DNA from: Chitinophagaceae bacterium | Lineage (GTDB): Bacteria > Bacteroidota > Bacteroidia > Chitinophagales > Chitinophagaceae | Direction of reading: 5' to 3' | DNA: 64,000 nucleotides | Assembly: GCA_003168265.1 (NCBI GenBank) | Contig: PMSV01000023.1 | Location: 508,001 to 572,000, forward strand | Shown here: piece by piece, positions 63,705 to 64,000 of the stretch | Numbering within the stretch: the stretch's first letter is position 1 | Layout: each line of letters begins with the position of its first letter | Notes under the pieces: generated by a model | Seen by the model: only the letters and a program-made list of their open reading frames with translations | Told to the model about the DNA's origin: nothing | Databases searched by the model: none | Position numbers and translations under genes: made by a program

Positions 63705-64000
63705 ATGGAAAAGATCAATCAAAGAATCTTATTTATCTATTCGGTTTTGGCCACCTTGGTTTTGATCTTTGTCGGGGTTACCTTTATAAAAGACAAATAC
63801 TCCCAAATCCAAACATTTGACCAAATACAGGCACAACAAATAAAAATTGTAGAGCCCGACGGTACTCTGCGAATGATCATATCCAATTCAAAAAAATTAC
63901 CAGGTGTGATTGTGCATGGAAAAGAAGTGGAGAAAGTGGATCGGCCCCAGGCAGGCATGCTCTTTTACAATGATGAAGCATCGGAGGACGGAGGTTTAAT
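63705..64000 (+). CDS. Membrane-anchored protein of unknown function, 3' end outside window
   Basis: The first 98 codons read from ATG 63705: a short cytoplasmic stretch, one hydrophobic helix (about residues 9-26), then an extracytoplasmic region with a beta-rich pattern (EPDGTLRMIISNS, GVIVHGKEVEK, GMLFYNDEAS). Proteins with this N-terminal pattern are widespread in Bacteroidota but uncharacterised. The upstream 170 nt show no clear promoter. No function is assigned. Confidence 0.7.
   Translation, partial: MEKINQRILFIYSVLATLVLIFVGVTFIKDKYSQIQTFDQIQAQQIKIVEPDGTLRMIISNSKKLPGVIVHGKEVEKVDRPQAGMLFYNDEASEDGGL

Noticed and set aside
1-64000. tRNA, rRNA, CRISPR array, prophage or insertion sequence
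   Set aside because: No cloverleaf-like stretch, regular spaced repeats, integrase or transposase motif was recognised by eye. A tRNAscan-SE and Rfam search would be decisive.

Overview
The window looks like a chromosomal segment of a Bacteroidota bacterium, most likely a Chitinophagaceae/Chitinophagales relative. The evidence is a textbook Bacteroidota promoter (TTTG-N19-TAnnTTTG) before rpsF, family-restricted genes (DUF4835, DUF4296, a Bacteroidota-type RNA polymerase omega protein), the futalosine menaquinone route (mqnB, mqnD), lipoprotein and OmpA-type envelope genes, and mostly weak ribosome binding sites. No rRNA, tRNA, CRISPR array, transposase or phage gene was seen.

Layout. 1-5.2 kb: a minus-strand envelope group (transglutaminase-like protein, Gfo/Idh/MocA oxidoreductase, polyprenyl-phosphate sugar transferase) ending in a truncated M1-peptidase-like gene whose zinc motif is destroyed. 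5.3-16.1 kb: housekeeping genes (ornithine aminotransferase, ispE, an amidohydrolase, an RRM protein, rpsF-rpsR-rplI, htpG, recJ, a polyprenyl diphosphate synthase). 16.3-23.5 kb: a plus-strand envelope and cofactor group (OmpA, bamD, rpoZ, coaBC, DUF4835, DUF4296, then a two-subunit CoA transferase). 23.5-29.5 kb: a signalling island with one NarX-like kinase, three NarL-like regulators, two seven-helix membrane proteins and two long intergenic regions. 29.5-39.6 kb: menaquinone and pterin genes, fabD, and assorted enzymes and transporters.

39.6-58.8 kb holds the most distinctive content, a hybrid non-ribosomal peptide/polyketide cluster. It contains a stand-alone thioester-reductase-like protein, an MFS permease, a polytopic membrane protein, a lipid/oligosaccharide flippase, two tandem JmjC/cupin-type oxygenases, a 2184-residue A-PCP-KS-AT-ACP-aminotransferase megasynthase, a C-A-PCP-TE synthetase and an Sfp-type phosphopantetheinyl transferase. 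Read by the usual rules, the assembly line would start with a proline-like amino acid, add one malonyl unit, convert the beta-ketone to a beta-amine, condense with a glycine-like residue and release by thioesterase. 58.8-64 kb holds amidohydrolase relics, two tandem amidohydrolase genes and the start of a membrane-anchored protein.

The strongest undescribed-looking signals are non-coding. (1) A roughly 87-nt leader with a 13-14 codon upstream ORF beginning MKPSMS occurs immediately before two unrelated genes, the polyprenyl synthase at 16071 and the flippase at 44002. (2) A roughly 112-nt element closed by an 11-12 bp perfect inverted repeat lies upstream of two paralogous response-regulator genes. 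(3) The two megasynthase genes are in the same frame, separated only by one TGA and three codons before a TTG.
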